Assembly: GCA_047630175.1 (NCBI GenBank)
Contig: JBLHVI010000076.1
Location: 1 to 15,469 of the forward strand
DNA length: 15,469 nucleotides
Reading direction: 5' to 3'
Source: UBA4582 sp047630175
Lineage (GTDB): Bacteria; Pseudomonadota; Gammaproteobacteria; Pseudomonadales; Azotimanducaceae
The notes beneath the pieces are model-generated. The model saw only the letters and a program-made list of their open reading frames with translations. It searched no databases and was not told the origin of the DNA. Shown here piece after piece: positions 6,891 to 14,262 of the stretch; within the stretch, counting starts at the first letter, position 1; each line of letters opens with the position of its first letter. Both the position numbers and the translations under genes were made by a program.

Positions 6891-9683
6891 TTACTCCAGG
6901 CTGAACTGTTGTAGCAGCGTGCCGTCAGCCAGGCTTATACCAATTAGCGCTTTCTGTAGGTTTGCTTTGCTTTGCAGCGCAATTTCAAGGGTCTGGTTGA
7001 TGCGTTCTTCTAGATCCAGCAAATCACGGCTATTGCTCTGCCCAGCCTCAAAACGCGCCAGCTCAACTTGCAGCAAGCGTTCATTGGTGCTCGAGACACT
7101 GACCAGTTCATCGACCTGCAATTTGGCGGTCAGCAGGTTACTGAGCGCAGTATCGATACTGTTATGTAGGCTCATCTCTGCTGCTTGAACTTCCAACAGA
7201 GCCTGATGTTTGCGGTATGTAGCAGCTGACAGCTCACTCTTGGCCTTACGATCGCCAAGCAACATCATCTTGAATTCAAGACCCACGTACGTTGTCTCAT
7301 GTTCGCGAGTGTTCAAATCATCCCAAGAGCTTGATAGATTTCTGTCTAAACCATTGAGACCGTAGCTGGCAACCAAATCTAGCTGCGGCAAGCGAGAATT
7401 ACTGGCGAACTGAATTCTGACATCTTCCTTCTGGGCTCTCAGCAAACTTGCCAAATACTCTGGGCGATGGTTAAACGCTGCGATTAATATAGCCTTACGA
7501 TCAGGGTTTTCTACGAACAAACTGAGGTTGGCGTCGCCATCAATTTTTAAGTTTTCTTGATCATCTAGACCAACAACAAAACTTTTCAGACGGTTTTTTG
7601 CCTGCACCATAGACTGCCTTGCCGCATACATCTGAACGCGCCGCTCGGCAACCGCCGACTCTGCTGTCAATACATCGACGTTTGAACTCCGACCCAAACG
7701 ATTACGCGCACGCTCGTCCTCAAGCACTGACTCGACAATCGCGACAGAGCGGAGACGCAGCGCCAATGTCTCATCTGCCAGATATAAATCCCAGTACGCT
7801 AGCGCAGCATTGGATACAGATTCAAACAGTGACAGACGGTAGGTTTGGCGCGCAATTTCCTGTTCCTTTTCGGCCACGGTAATGGGCGCTTCAACCACCG
7901 ATCGACCGCCCGCGCCTTTCAGCAATGGCTGAGTGAATGACAGTCCCACGTAGGACCGACTTTCTTCGCCACTAATAGGTGATGGTTGAATATTGTTATC
8001 CAAATCACGATTAGTAAAGGATACCTTTACCTGGCCACCCGTGGGCACCATGCCTTCGACACCGACGCTGTAGGCGTTGTTCTGCTCAATAAATTCTGGT
8101 GAAAAGGCGCGTCGAAATTCTTCTTCAGTCGTGTTGGGCGTGTTGCTATCGGTGTACCTGTACGTGGCAATAACTGCTGGCTCGTACATACTCTTTGCAC
8201 TGTTGACCCCCGCGCGTGAAATCTCCCATTCCATACGCTGGTAATTAATACGGTCGTTGTTTTGCGCAACCAGAGCGACAAAGTCACCCAGTGACAATGA
8301 TAAACTCGTTAACGTCACAGTGTTTCGGGTTGACGAAGGAATAGCAAAATCGAATGAGGAATCTGTTTCACCGGAACTCGCTGCATCATCATCGTCTGAA
8401 GCGCTAAAGAATCCGGTCACCGTGCCCATCATGCGCCGAACCCGCCCGGGCTCATCTACAACATCAACAACAGGCGGTGTGATGGTATACGCTGCTGTCT
8501 GGTCTTCTAAGTCTGCGATTTCATCGGTTACGCCGTCATCAGATAGCGTGTCGTAAGTCATTTCAGCACCGGCCAACACGTCTGCCACTGGTTCACCTTC
8601 TGTTTCAGCGTTGTCACCCAGCGTGACTTGATCCGAATCTAAGATCTCACGTTCTACAAAACCTTCAACGACGGTATTATCAATCGCGACTTCTTCAGTA
8701 CCCGTTTCTTTAGCGACAACAGACGCGACATCCGCCACTTCGTCATCACTTGAACGATGAAAGATGCCTGTCACGGCACCCATAAAACGACTGACACGCC
8801 CTGGTTTCTCAGCAACTATCTCTGCAGTCATGACGGCAGCGTCTGCGGCATCTGTCGCTGAGTCGTCTGACTGCTGTCCAACATCTTCACTCTGATCAAC
8901 AATGGCGACATCGTTCTCATCACTCACTGTTTCATTAGTCACGGTCTCTTCGCTGTATGACCCGTTGCTTAGGGCCTCTTCCCTAAACGCCTCTTCACTG
9001 AAAGCTTCTACAGCGACGGTTTCTTCAACGTCCTCATCGATCATGTTGCCATCAACAAGCGTGTCATCGGTCGCTGCCGCTACAGTCAACGCTCCCACTG
9101 CTGCTGCATCAACATCTATCACGTCATCAGCGACGAGCACTGCCTGACTAAATTCTTCAATTTCTGGGTTTGTAGTTACGTCAGCCGAGCTCTCTCCAGA
9201 TACGGAGGACTCAAAAACGGGGGATTCAATAACCACATCGACCGCAGAAACCTCATCGACAGCAAGTGCAATGTCTGCCGCATCGTCATTGCGTGAACGA
9301 TCAAAGATGCCAGACATAAACCGTCGAACTCGACTTGGCCTCTTAGCTACGGCCGTTGTCGTCGCCTTAGCAGCCACTTCGTCTGACTGCGCAACTTCGG
9401 ACGGCAATGCCTCTAACGGCTGTTCAACATACATATTCTCGTCGAGCGTGCTTCCATAAGAACCCGTGACATCGTTCGAGCCAGCAACAGCTGGCGAAAC
9501 ATACTTGTAATCGTTCACTCTGGAAGCTTCCCGTTCAGCCCCGAAGAAAAACACCATTGGTTGCTTTGGTGCTGCACTTGTGAGCGTTACAATGCTTTCC
9601 GTCGCCGCACTGAGATCAGCTGCTAGCGCCCCAATAACTATTGCTAGTACGGTTTTTGTCGCGCCTTTACTAACTGATTTCAT
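6891..9683 (-). CDS. TolC-family outer-membrane channel with long acidic repeat-bearing N-terminal extension
   Basis: This 930-residue protein is about twice the usual TolC length. A signal peptide is visible (TVLAIVIGALAADLSA, cut near residue 26). Residues about 27-455 are acidic, Ala/Val/Ser/Thr/Glu/Asp-rich and probably disordered. They carry three spaced copies of a basic-hydrophobic motif: residues about 115-138, 293-319 and 411-436. Residues about 460-930 are the outer-membrane efflux domain pair: an N-terminal half (LSLSLGDFVALVAQNNDRINYQ, YVGLSFTQPLLKGAGG at 578-592, the AYWDLYLADETL helix) and a repeated half (RPEYLASLLRAQKEDVRIQFASNSRLPQLDL, ARFEAGQSNSRDLLDLEERI at 876-895). TolC trimers form the exit duct and beta-barrel. 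The first gene of the operon, it has GGAAG about 9 nt before ATG and ends 2 nt before the adaptor gene. The extension would lie on the periplasmic side near the barrel-domain N-terminus. Its function is unknown. Confidence 0.92.
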   Translation of the reverse strand: MKSVSKGATKTVLAIVIGALAADLSAATESIVTLTSAAPKQPMVFFFGAEREASRVNDYKYVSPAVAGSNDVTGSYGSTLDENMYVEQPLEALPSEVAQSDEVAAKATTTAVAKRPSRVRRFMSGIFDRSRNDDAADIALAVDEVSAVDVVIESPVFESSVSGESSADVTTNPEIEEFSQAVLVADDVIDVDAAAVGALTVAAATDDTLVDGNMIDEDVEETVAVEAFSEEAFREEALSNGSYSEETVTNETVSDENDVAIVDQSEDVGQQSDDSATDAADAAVMTAEIVAEKPGRVSRFMGAVTGIFHRSSDDEVADVASVVAKETGTEEVAIDNTVVEGFVEREILDSDQVTLGDNAETEGEPVADVLAGAEMTYDTLSDDGVTDEIADLEDQTAAYTITPPVVDVVDEPGRVRRMMGTVTGFFSASDDDDAASSGETDSSFDFAIPSSTRNTVTLTSLSLSLGDFVALVAQNNDRINYQRMEWEISRAGVNSAKSMYEPAVIATYRYTDSNTPNTTEEEFRRAFSPEFIEQNNAYSVGVEGMVPTGGQVKVSFTNRDLDNNIQPSPISGEESRSYVGLSFTQPLLKGAGGRSVVEAPITVAEKEQEIARQTYRLSLFESVSNAALAYWDLYLADETLALRLRSVAIVESVLEDERARNRLGRSSNVDVLTAESAVAERRVQMYAARQSMVQAKNRLKSFVVGLDDQENLKIDGDANLSLFVENPDRKAILIAAFNHRPEYLASLLRAQKEDVRIQFASNSRLPQLDLVASYGLNGLDRNLSSSWDDLNTREHETTYVGLEFKMMLLGDRKAKSELSAATYRKHQALLEVQAAEMSLHNSIDTALSNLLTAKLQVDELVSVSSTNERLLQVELARFEAGQSNSRDLLDLEERINQTLEIALQSKANLQKALIGISLADGTLLQQFSLE
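8376..9341 (-). repeat. Three spaced protein-level repeats in the TolC N-terminal extension
   Basis: Three copies of a roughly 25-residue unit occur at 9270-9341, 8727-8807 and 8376-8453. The shared pattern is (K/E)(R/P)-x-RV-x-R-(F/M)-M, then a G-rich hydrophobic stretch ending G-(I/F)-F, then S/R followed by an acidic cluster (NDDAAD, DDEVAD, DDDDAA). Examples are RPSRVRRFMSGIFDRS, KPGRVSRFMGAVTGIFHRS and EPGRVRRMMGTVTGFFSAS. Copy 1 lacks the 'AVT' triplet. Spacers are about 154 and 92 residues of acidic, low-complexity sequence. A short basic amphipathic segment recurring in an acidic, probably disordered chain suggests docking motifs for a partner, but that is inference. Confidence 0.8.
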
Positions 9684-9925
9684 ACCAACAACTTCCGATT
9701 ACCACATCTGCTTAAACAATGATGTTCGCAGCCTAATGCACATTTATCCTGTAACAACGCCTAAAAACGCGGTACAACGTATTTCGCTCCCCGAAAACAG
9801 CAGACCACACAACCATATTCTTATGGCGGCTCAGCCAACGGCATGGCAGCATAACGAGATCACACGCAGATTGCTCAAGTATTTTAGGTCATCGGCAGAC
9901 GAAATAGAGACCCGCAAGCAGCAAT
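9684..9925 (-). other. Intergenic leader between the lipoprotein gene and the tolC-led operon
   Basis: These 242 nt are non-coding and separate two co-directional genes. I see no strong hairpin-plus-T-run terminator after the lipoprotein stop, so read-through into the operon is possible. I also see no promoter with good -35 and -10 boxes. The best guess is TTGTAC near 9776 with TTACAG 17 nt later, which is weak. A ribosome site GGAAG sits just before the tolC ATG. The length fits a separate regulated leader, but nothing specific can be called. Confidence 0.4.
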
Positions 9926-11518
9926 CTAATTACTCGACGCTAATTCTTCTTCGCTGACGAAGAACAACTTGTTGAGGTAGACCTCTTCATCATTCGCGGT
10001 GAGAATCAACATACTGGGCCGCAACTCCTCAGTAGGAGCGCTAGGATCTGCAATCTCTCCCTCAGCGGGCGCATTAACAGGCACGAGCTCTTCGTTAATG
10101 ATGACAAACCCCCGGAAGGGTTCAGCGTCAGCACTGTTGCCACCACCTAGGCCACCCTCACCAATACTCAACGTCATCTCGTAGGCGTTTCGTCCATCTG
10201 TCGCCTCAGTGAGGCGGCCGTCAATCTGAGTCAGCGACGACAAGATAATGCCTTCAATATCCGCACTGCGGAGCCGGTTAGGGGGCGGGAGTGGCTGCAC
10301 ATTTGCCGGCGCCAGCAACAACTCACCCGAATCGTTGGCCGAACGTACATCAATTACGTCAGCCGCAGTAATCGATGCGCTAACCCCGAAGTCACCAAAA
10401 TTAGCGACAGTCACATCGACAGTCAGCATTGATATCGTCCCCCCGGAGAGCGTCGGCTGCCAGAACCCAGTCGCCGACTCAAAATTCGCCTCGTCGCTAC
10501 TGCTAACGAACACCAGTCCATCAGGGAGAATCAATAGCACCTGCGCTCTGACGCTGTCAGCGGCGGTGCGAGCGCTAGTATCGGCAAGTTGCACTGTCAA
10601 TGTCAGCGTATCGCCGGTTAGCGGCGTCTGATTACTGGTCGCGAGCGACAATTCAAGGTCAGCTTCGCGTTCACCCAATCGTATCGTAACAACCGCGTTA
10701 TCTGACGAGGTTGCACTGTCCTCGATGGTGTAGTTAAACGTATCTGTTGCTAACACACCTAAGGGCGGCACATAGGTTAGTTGATCATCGGTGGCGTCGT
10801 CCGGCGTCCCCATGTCATCATTGGCGACGCGACCACCGAGGAGCGTCACGACATCGAATTCAGTGATAGTAATCGTATCGTTTTCCGCATCCCGGTCATT
10901 CGCCAACACCGGCAGAGAAATTGCCGTGCCGGGCGCTACCGCATAGAAATCATCACCGGCAACTGGCCCGGGATTGTTGCTGATACTGAAGAACGTCAGG
11001 TTTGCTTCATCCTGATTGACCCAAGACCCCAGTACCGCTTCCAGTGGTGCTGCCCGAAAGTAAAGGGTTGTAGCCTCCATTCTGACATTGCGCTCGACAC
11101 CAGTGTCGGTTTCGAGCCAAATCAAATCAAGATTACGATCGGTTCTGTAATCGCCCCGTAACTCGATATTACCTATGGATTGCACCGACTGCCCCAGATC
11201 ATAGCCGCGACCACTGCCCGTAAGAGCGACACTCACGACGTTATAGCTACCTTGGCTGGCAAACTCACCTACCAGCAAAAAATATTCGTTCTCGTGCAGG
11301 ACCAAAAGCACCTCAGTACCCGCCAGACTACCAAAAAAGATACCGTTGTCGGCAAAGCCGCGGTCAGCAATGGGTACATCTTCTTCAGCAACAACAGGCG
11401 CTGTAACGCCTCCACCACCGCCACAAGCTGATAGTCCCATCAATAAAACGACAGACAAGATTAGATAATTCAGTAATTTCAGGGGGATGACCAGCCTGCG
11501 CGACAGTCTATCCACCAT
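9926..11518 (-). CDS. Outer-membrane-type lipoprotein with cadherin/VCBS-like and DUF11-like domains
   Basis: This is a 530-residue predicted lipoprotein of unknown specific role. Its signal peptide ends in the lipobox LSAC, followed by five glycines. With Gly at +2 there is no Asp retention signal, so outer-membrane sorting is expected. Numbered from the chosen ATG, about 50-180 is a beta-rich region I do not recognise (FFGSLAGTEVLLVLHENEYFLL). About 184-281 is a cadherin/VCBS-type repeat (PGPVAGDDFYAVAPGTAISL, VLANDRDAENDTITITEF, LTYVPPLG, DTFNYTIEDS). About 286-400 resembles DUF11 (ADLELSLATSNQTPLTGDTLTLTVQL ... LPDGLVFVSS). The rest is low-complexity. An in-frame GTG at 11557 would add 13 residues; I prefer ATG 11518 because it gives a normal-length signal peptide, although neither start has a strong ribosome site. 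Such domains are usual in surface or adhesion proteins. It lies 242 nt upstream of the export operon in the same direction, so it may be an accessory or surface partner. Confidence 0.82.
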   Translation of the reverse strand: MVDRLSRRLVIPLKLLNYLILSVVLLMGLSACGGGGGVTAPVVAEEDVPIADRGFADNGIFFGSLAGTEVLLVLHENEYFLLVGEFASQGSYNVVSVALTGSGRGYDLGQSVQSIGNIELRGDYRTDRNLDLIWLETDTGVERNVRMEATTLYFRAAPLEAVLGSWVNQDEANLTFFSISNNPGPVAGDDFYAVAPGTAISLPVLANDRDAENDTITITEFDVVTLLGGRVANDDMGTPDDATDDQLTYVPPLGVLATDTFNYTIEDSATSSDNAVVTIRLGEREADLELSLATSNQTPLTGDTLTLTVQLADTSARTAADSVRAQVLLILPDGLVFVSSSDEANFESATGFWQPTLSGGTISMLTVDVTVANFGDFGVSASITAADVIDVRSANDSGELLLAPANVQPLPPPNRLRSADIEGIILSSLTQIDGRLTEATDGRNAYEMTLSIGEGGLGGGNSADAEPFRGFVIINEELVPVNAPAEGEIADPSAPTEELRPSMLILTANDEEVYLNKLFFVSEEELASSN

Positions 11519-11581
11519 ACAATCTTGCTCGCGCCGCACAATCGCGTTTACAAACACGTTGGTGTATCCAAATATTTAGAA

Positions 11582-11603
11582 AGTGCGGATACTAACCCGC
11601 ACT
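11582..11603. promoter_or_regulatory. Palindrome overlapping the candidate -10 (operator or hairpin)
   Basis: A perfect 7-bp inverted repeat, AGTGCGG / CCGCACT, is separated by 8 nt (11582-11588 and 11597-11603). The candidate -10 box TAGTAT lies inside the central 8 nt, the classic place for a repressor operator. Alternatively it is an RNA hairpin near the transcript start, because on the minus strand it is followed by TTTCTAAAT. Which applies depends on where transcription really starts. Confidence 0.4.
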
Positions 11604-11617
11604 AGCCGTCAGGCCAA
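11589..11617 (-). promoter_or_regulatory. Candidate sigma-70 promoter for the lipoprotein gene
   Basis: On the minus strand there is TTGGCC (11617-11612), a 17-nt spacer and TAGTAT (11594-11589). Each box matches 4 of 6 consensus positions. Transcription would begin near 11582, giving a leader of about 64 nt to the ATG at 11518. Support is spacing and position only. Confidence 0.3.
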
Positions 11618-11685
11618 ACCTATTCGGCGTAAGTGGCAATGTTATAGCCTAGTCAACGACCAAAACGTTTTCGTGATTCGACCAC

Positions 11686-11712
11686 AAAAAAGCGCACCGC
11701 TTGCTTGCGGTG
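11686..11712 (-). terminator. Rho-independent terminator, leftward
   Basis: On the minus strand, CACCGC-AAGCAA-GCGGTG forms a 6-bp GC-rich stem with a 6-nt loop, followed by CGC and six T residues. This would end leftward transcripts that begin somewhere in 11713-12353, upstream of the lipoprotein promoter. No convincing gene lies there in that direction, so it may insulate the lipoprotein/export genes or end a small RNA. Confidence 0.55.
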
Positions 11713-11893
11713 ATGATCAGCTACGCCGTCTGGATTTAATACCCATGTAATCTTAGTCACGGCGAGATTGAAGCTTCGCTCACTGAACGACCTGTTGCCA
11801 TTAGCTGTCCCGCAATTCATCTCTGGCGAAATTGATTCGGTTGATTTTATGCACGTCAATTAAATGCAAGCATCAGGGTTGCCTCACTACACT

Positions 11894-11925
11894 CTTTGAT
11901 GCTTTGATTCTTTGATTCTTTGATT
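11894..11925. repeat. Four tandem copies of an 8-bp unit
   Basis: CTTTGATG is followed by three perfect copies of CTTTGATT, a simple tandem array inside the non-coding region. An 8-bp unit shifts the reading frame with each copy, which argues against it lying in a conserved coding gene. Copy number may vary between strains through slippage. Confidence 0.85.
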
Positions 11926-12062
11926 TTTGTCTGCACGCTTCATAACCTATCACGCCAAACCTATTAGCTGCTGCTGGCAATGCCAGGCACGACAAAAAGA
12001 CACCTGCCCCGGTACGCAATACGCTGCACGCAGACACGAGCATACTTCGTGATCGGTTTTTA

Positions 12063-12084
12063 CGAGGCACACCCTCGCTTTTTT
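12063..12084 (+). terminator. Possible short terminator, rightward
   Basis: CGAGG-CACAC-CCTCG (12063-12077) is a 5-bp stem with a 5-nt loop, followed by C and six T residues on the plus strand. The stem is short, so efficiency is uncertain. With the leftward terminator at 11686-11712 it brackets an orphan block of about 350 nt. Confidence 0.4.
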
Positions 12085-12222
12085 GTGAAAGCTTGTTGAA
12101 CGACATTGTCGCCAAATAGAAGCATCCGTCAAATCGGAGGAGGCTAATCCTGCCTTGACGCTAACCCCATTGAGTTCGTGTAGCGCGGACGACGTCGCGA
12201 AAATCAATCGCAATACGTAAAC

Positions 12223-12251
12223 AAATCTTTATTTTTTGGACTAAATCTTTA
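12223..12251 (+). promoter_or_regulatory. 9-bp direct repeat upstream of the beta-propeller gene
   Basis: AAATCTTTA occurs at 12223-12231 and 12243-12251, exactly 20 bp apart, or about two helical turns, in the AT-rich region 100-130 nt before the ATG at 12354. This spacing would suit an activator binding the same DNA face. No clear -35/-10 pair was found nearby. Confidence 0.3.
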
Positions 12252-12353
12252 CTACATGCCTTTATTCGCAGCTTTTGACTTTACGCTAAATTAAACAGCC
12301 ATTGGTATGCTCGCAATCTGGTTCATAGCGATAACTTAAAGGGTAGTAGACGA

Positions 12354-14213
12354 ATGAAGAAAGTGATAAAGGGCGTATTTATAACAACGTTTCTCCTCGG
12401 GCTGGTAACAGGGTGTGACGACGGCAGCGATGGCGTTACTGGCCCTGCTGGCCCTGCGGGTGCCGTTGGTGTGGCAGGTGCTGATGCAACCAGTCAGCGG
12501 GTATCTTTGTCCTTCATTGGCCGCGCCAGAAATCCTGACTCCCTATTTGACAATAGTGCCGCCGAAGTCACGCGATACGATCCTGCCAGTCAGCGGGCTT
12601 TTGTCGTGAATGCACAATCCGGCAACATAGATATCTTTTCCATGGCGGCGCCTGCGTCACCCACACTATCGGCTACATTAGACGTGGCTGCGGACGTGGC
12701 TGCGGCCATAACCTCAATCGGCAGCGCGGCTGAACTGGGTGCTGCTAACAGTGTTGATGTCAACACCAGCAGTAATACAGTCGCTGTTGCGATAGAAGCT
12801 TCACCGAAGCAAGCAAATGGCTACGTCGCTTTTTACCAAGCCTCAGACGGCCTGTTCCTGGCAGCAGTGGAAGTTGGCGCACTCCCCGACATGTTGACCT
12901 ATACACCGGATGGCACTCGCGTGATTGTCGCTAATGAAGGAGAGCCCAACGGGGCTTACACGGTAGACCCAGAAGGTACCATCAGCATTATTGACGTTAC
13001 TGGCGGCGCAAGCACGGTAACCGCAGCAAACGTGACAACAGTTTCCTTTGGTGCATTTAACGGCTCTGACATGGGTGATGTGCGCATTTTTGGTCCTGGC
13101 GCAACCGTCGCTCAAGATCTTGAACCTGAATATATTGCGGTTTCCGCCGACAGTGCCACTGCCTGGGTTTCACTGCAGGAAAACAATGCTATTGCTGAAA
13201 TTGACATCGCCACAGGAACGGCAACTGCGGTCTGGGCTATGGGCTTCAAGAACCACCGTCTGGTCGGTAACGAGCTTGACGCCGGCGATAAGGATGACAC
13301 GATCAGTATCCGCAGCTGGCCCATCTTCAGCATGTATATGCCCGATGCGATTGTAGCCTATGAAGTCAACGGCAAGCGCTACTTGGTAACGGCGAACGAA
13401 GGTGATGCGCGCGAGTACTTCGATGACAGCATCACTGATTCAGCAGCCTGCACAGCGGCAGGTGGCTTTGATTTTGATGACGACGACGGCTGCCTGATTT
13501 TTATCGATGAGTTCGATATAGAAGATGCCCTCGCCGCCGGCGCTACTATTGATTTGCCGGACGCTGATGTGGCGAACTTCCTAGTCGATTCAAACTTCGA
13601 CGGCGTCGTAGATGAAGCCGATCTCAACACGGATGCGAGCTTGTCACGCTATGCGATGACTATCACCCTTGGCTCAACCGGCACATGTGACTATTCAAAC
13701 GGGTCTATTGCTGGCTGTAACTTTGAAGCAATCTATGGTTATGGCGGAAGGTCTTTCTCAATTTTTGACGCAGACAGCCGGCAAATTGTGTTTGATTCAG
13801 GCAGTGATTTTGAGGTGATCACCGCACAGCGCCTCGGCATCAACTTCAACAGCGACAATGATGAAAATGGTAGCGGTGACTCGCGTAGTGATGCAAAAGG
13901 ACCGGAGCCAGAGGGCATTACTTTAGGGACCATAAACGGCAAGACTTACGCGTTTATAGGTCTTGAAAGAGTTGGCGGAGTTATGGTGTATGATATCTCA
14001 AGCCCAGAGAATGCCGAGTTTGTGCAGTACATTACATCTCGTGACTTCACTATTTCTGATGTGTCCGACCCTACGGTCGCCGACGACATTGACCTCGGTC
14101 CTGAGGGCATCGAGTTTATCGCTGCTAGTGACAGCCCCAATGGCAAGGCGCTGTTACTCGTGAGTAACGAAGTGAGTGGCACACTCGCAGTATTTGAGAT
14201 CAACATCGACTAG
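12354..14213 (+). CDS. Choice-of-anchor I family beta-propeller lipoprotein
   Basis: This is a 619-residue predicted lipoprotein. The signal peptide ends LVTGC (Cys21), followed by DD. Asp at +2 could favour inner-membrane retention in enterobacterial sorting rules, but those rules vary. A short collagen-like GXY run follows (GVTGPAGPAGAVGVAGAD, 27-44), then a large beta-propeller. Family hallmarks are ANEGEPN (193-199), LEPEYIAVS (256-264), TANEGDAREY (346-355), KGPEPEGI (515-522) and LGPEGIEF (581-588). Acidic loops (FDFDDDDG, 372-379; DSNFDGVVDEADLN, 412-425) look calcium-binding. Relatives are often described as alkaline-phosphatase-like or cell-surface glycoprotein-like, and their enzymatic role is not firmly established. 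AAAGGG lies 10 nt before the ATG. It is divergent from the lipoprotein/export genes and convergent with the TonB-dependent receptor. Confidence 0.92.
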   Translation: MKKVIKGVFITTFLLGLVTGCDDGSDGVTGPAGPAGAVGVAGADATSQRVSLSFIGRARNPDSLFDNSAAEVTRYDPASQRAFVVNAQSGNIDIFSMAAPASPTLSATLDVAADVAAAITSIGSAAELGAANSVDVNTSSNTVAVAIEASPKQANGYVAFYQASDGLFLAAVEVGALPDMLTYTPDGTRVIVANEGEPNGAYTVDPEGTISIIDVTGGASTVTAANVTTVSFGAFNGSDMGDVRIFGPGATVAQDLEPEYIAVSADSATAWVSLQENNAIAEIDIATGTATAVWAMGFKNHRLVGNELDAGDKDDTISIRSWPIFSMYMPDAIVAYEVNGKRYLVTANEGDAREYFDDSITDSAACTAAGGFDFDDDDGCLIFIDEFDIEDALAAGATIDLPDADVANFLVDSNFDGVVDEADLNTDASLSRYAMTITLGSTGTCDYSNGSIAGCNFEAIYGYGGRSFSIFDADSRQIVFDSGSDFEVITAQRLGINFNSDNDENGSGDSRSDAKGPEPEGITLGTINGKTYAFIGLERVGGVMVYDISSPENAEFVQYITSRDFTISDVSDPTVADDIDLGPEGIEFIAASDSPNGKALLLVSNEVSGTLAVFEINID

Positions 14214-14262
14214 AGCAAGAGCGATTCCATTATCAATCTGGATTTCGAAAAATGTCAAAAAG

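Larger units (their letters stand above)
11613..11982. repeat. Paired spaced direct repeat (12 bp - 9 nt - 8 bp)
   Basis: GCCAAACCTATT, nine non-conserved nucleotides, then TGGCAATG occurs at 11613-11641 and again at 11954-11982, 341 nt apart on the same strand. All 20 bases outside the 9-nt spacers are identical, and the spacers differ at 7 of 9 positions. The outer GCCA/TGGC tetranucleotides are mutually inverted. The left copy overlaps the candidate lipoprotein -35. It could be a regulator site or the remnant of a dispersed repeat. Confidence 0.6.
11558..12353. other. Non-coding region between divergent lipoprotein genes
   Basis: This is about 800 nt between the minus-strand cadherin-like lipoprotein gene and the plus-strand beta-propeller gene. 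It holds a candidate promoter with palindrome, two terminators, an 8-bp tandem array, a spaced direct repeat, an inverted repeat CGTCAA/TTGACG (12127-12132, 12155-12160) and an AT-rich stretch at 12215-12295 before the plus gene. Short minus-strand open frames of 68-87 codons are present, but they overlap each other, contain the repeats and match no family I know. I do not call them genes. Confidence 0.6.

Noticed and set aside
8257..9147. Plus-strand Ser/Thr/Ala-rich open frames opposite the tolC extension
   Set aside because: They are antisense shadows of the acidic low-complexity coding sequence. Their composition mirrors it and no start signal supports them.
6891..9683. tolC as two fused genes, or an internal start at the outer-membrane domain
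   Set aside because: The signal peptide is only at the far N-terminus, the frame is open throughout, and no signal peptide or ribosome site precedes the channel domain near residue 455.
9684..9925. Promoter for tolC at TTGTAC...TTACAG
   Set aside because: The -10 match is too poor to call, so it is mentioned only in the intergenic entry.
11582..11660. Integron attC-like site near the inverted repeat
   Set aside because: No matching RYYYAAC/GTTRRRY core pair was found and there is no integrase or cassette structure.
11653..12213. Short minus-strand open frames (68, 80 and 87 codons) in the intergenic region
   Set aside because: They overlap one another in different frames, run through the terminator and the tandem repeats, lack good ribosome sites and resemble no known family.
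12223..12285. Possible Pho box made of repeated CTTTA-type units
   Set aside because: Units start at irregular spacings (20, 13, 12 and 7 nt) rather than the 11-nt period of Pho boxes, and the CTGTCA core is absent.
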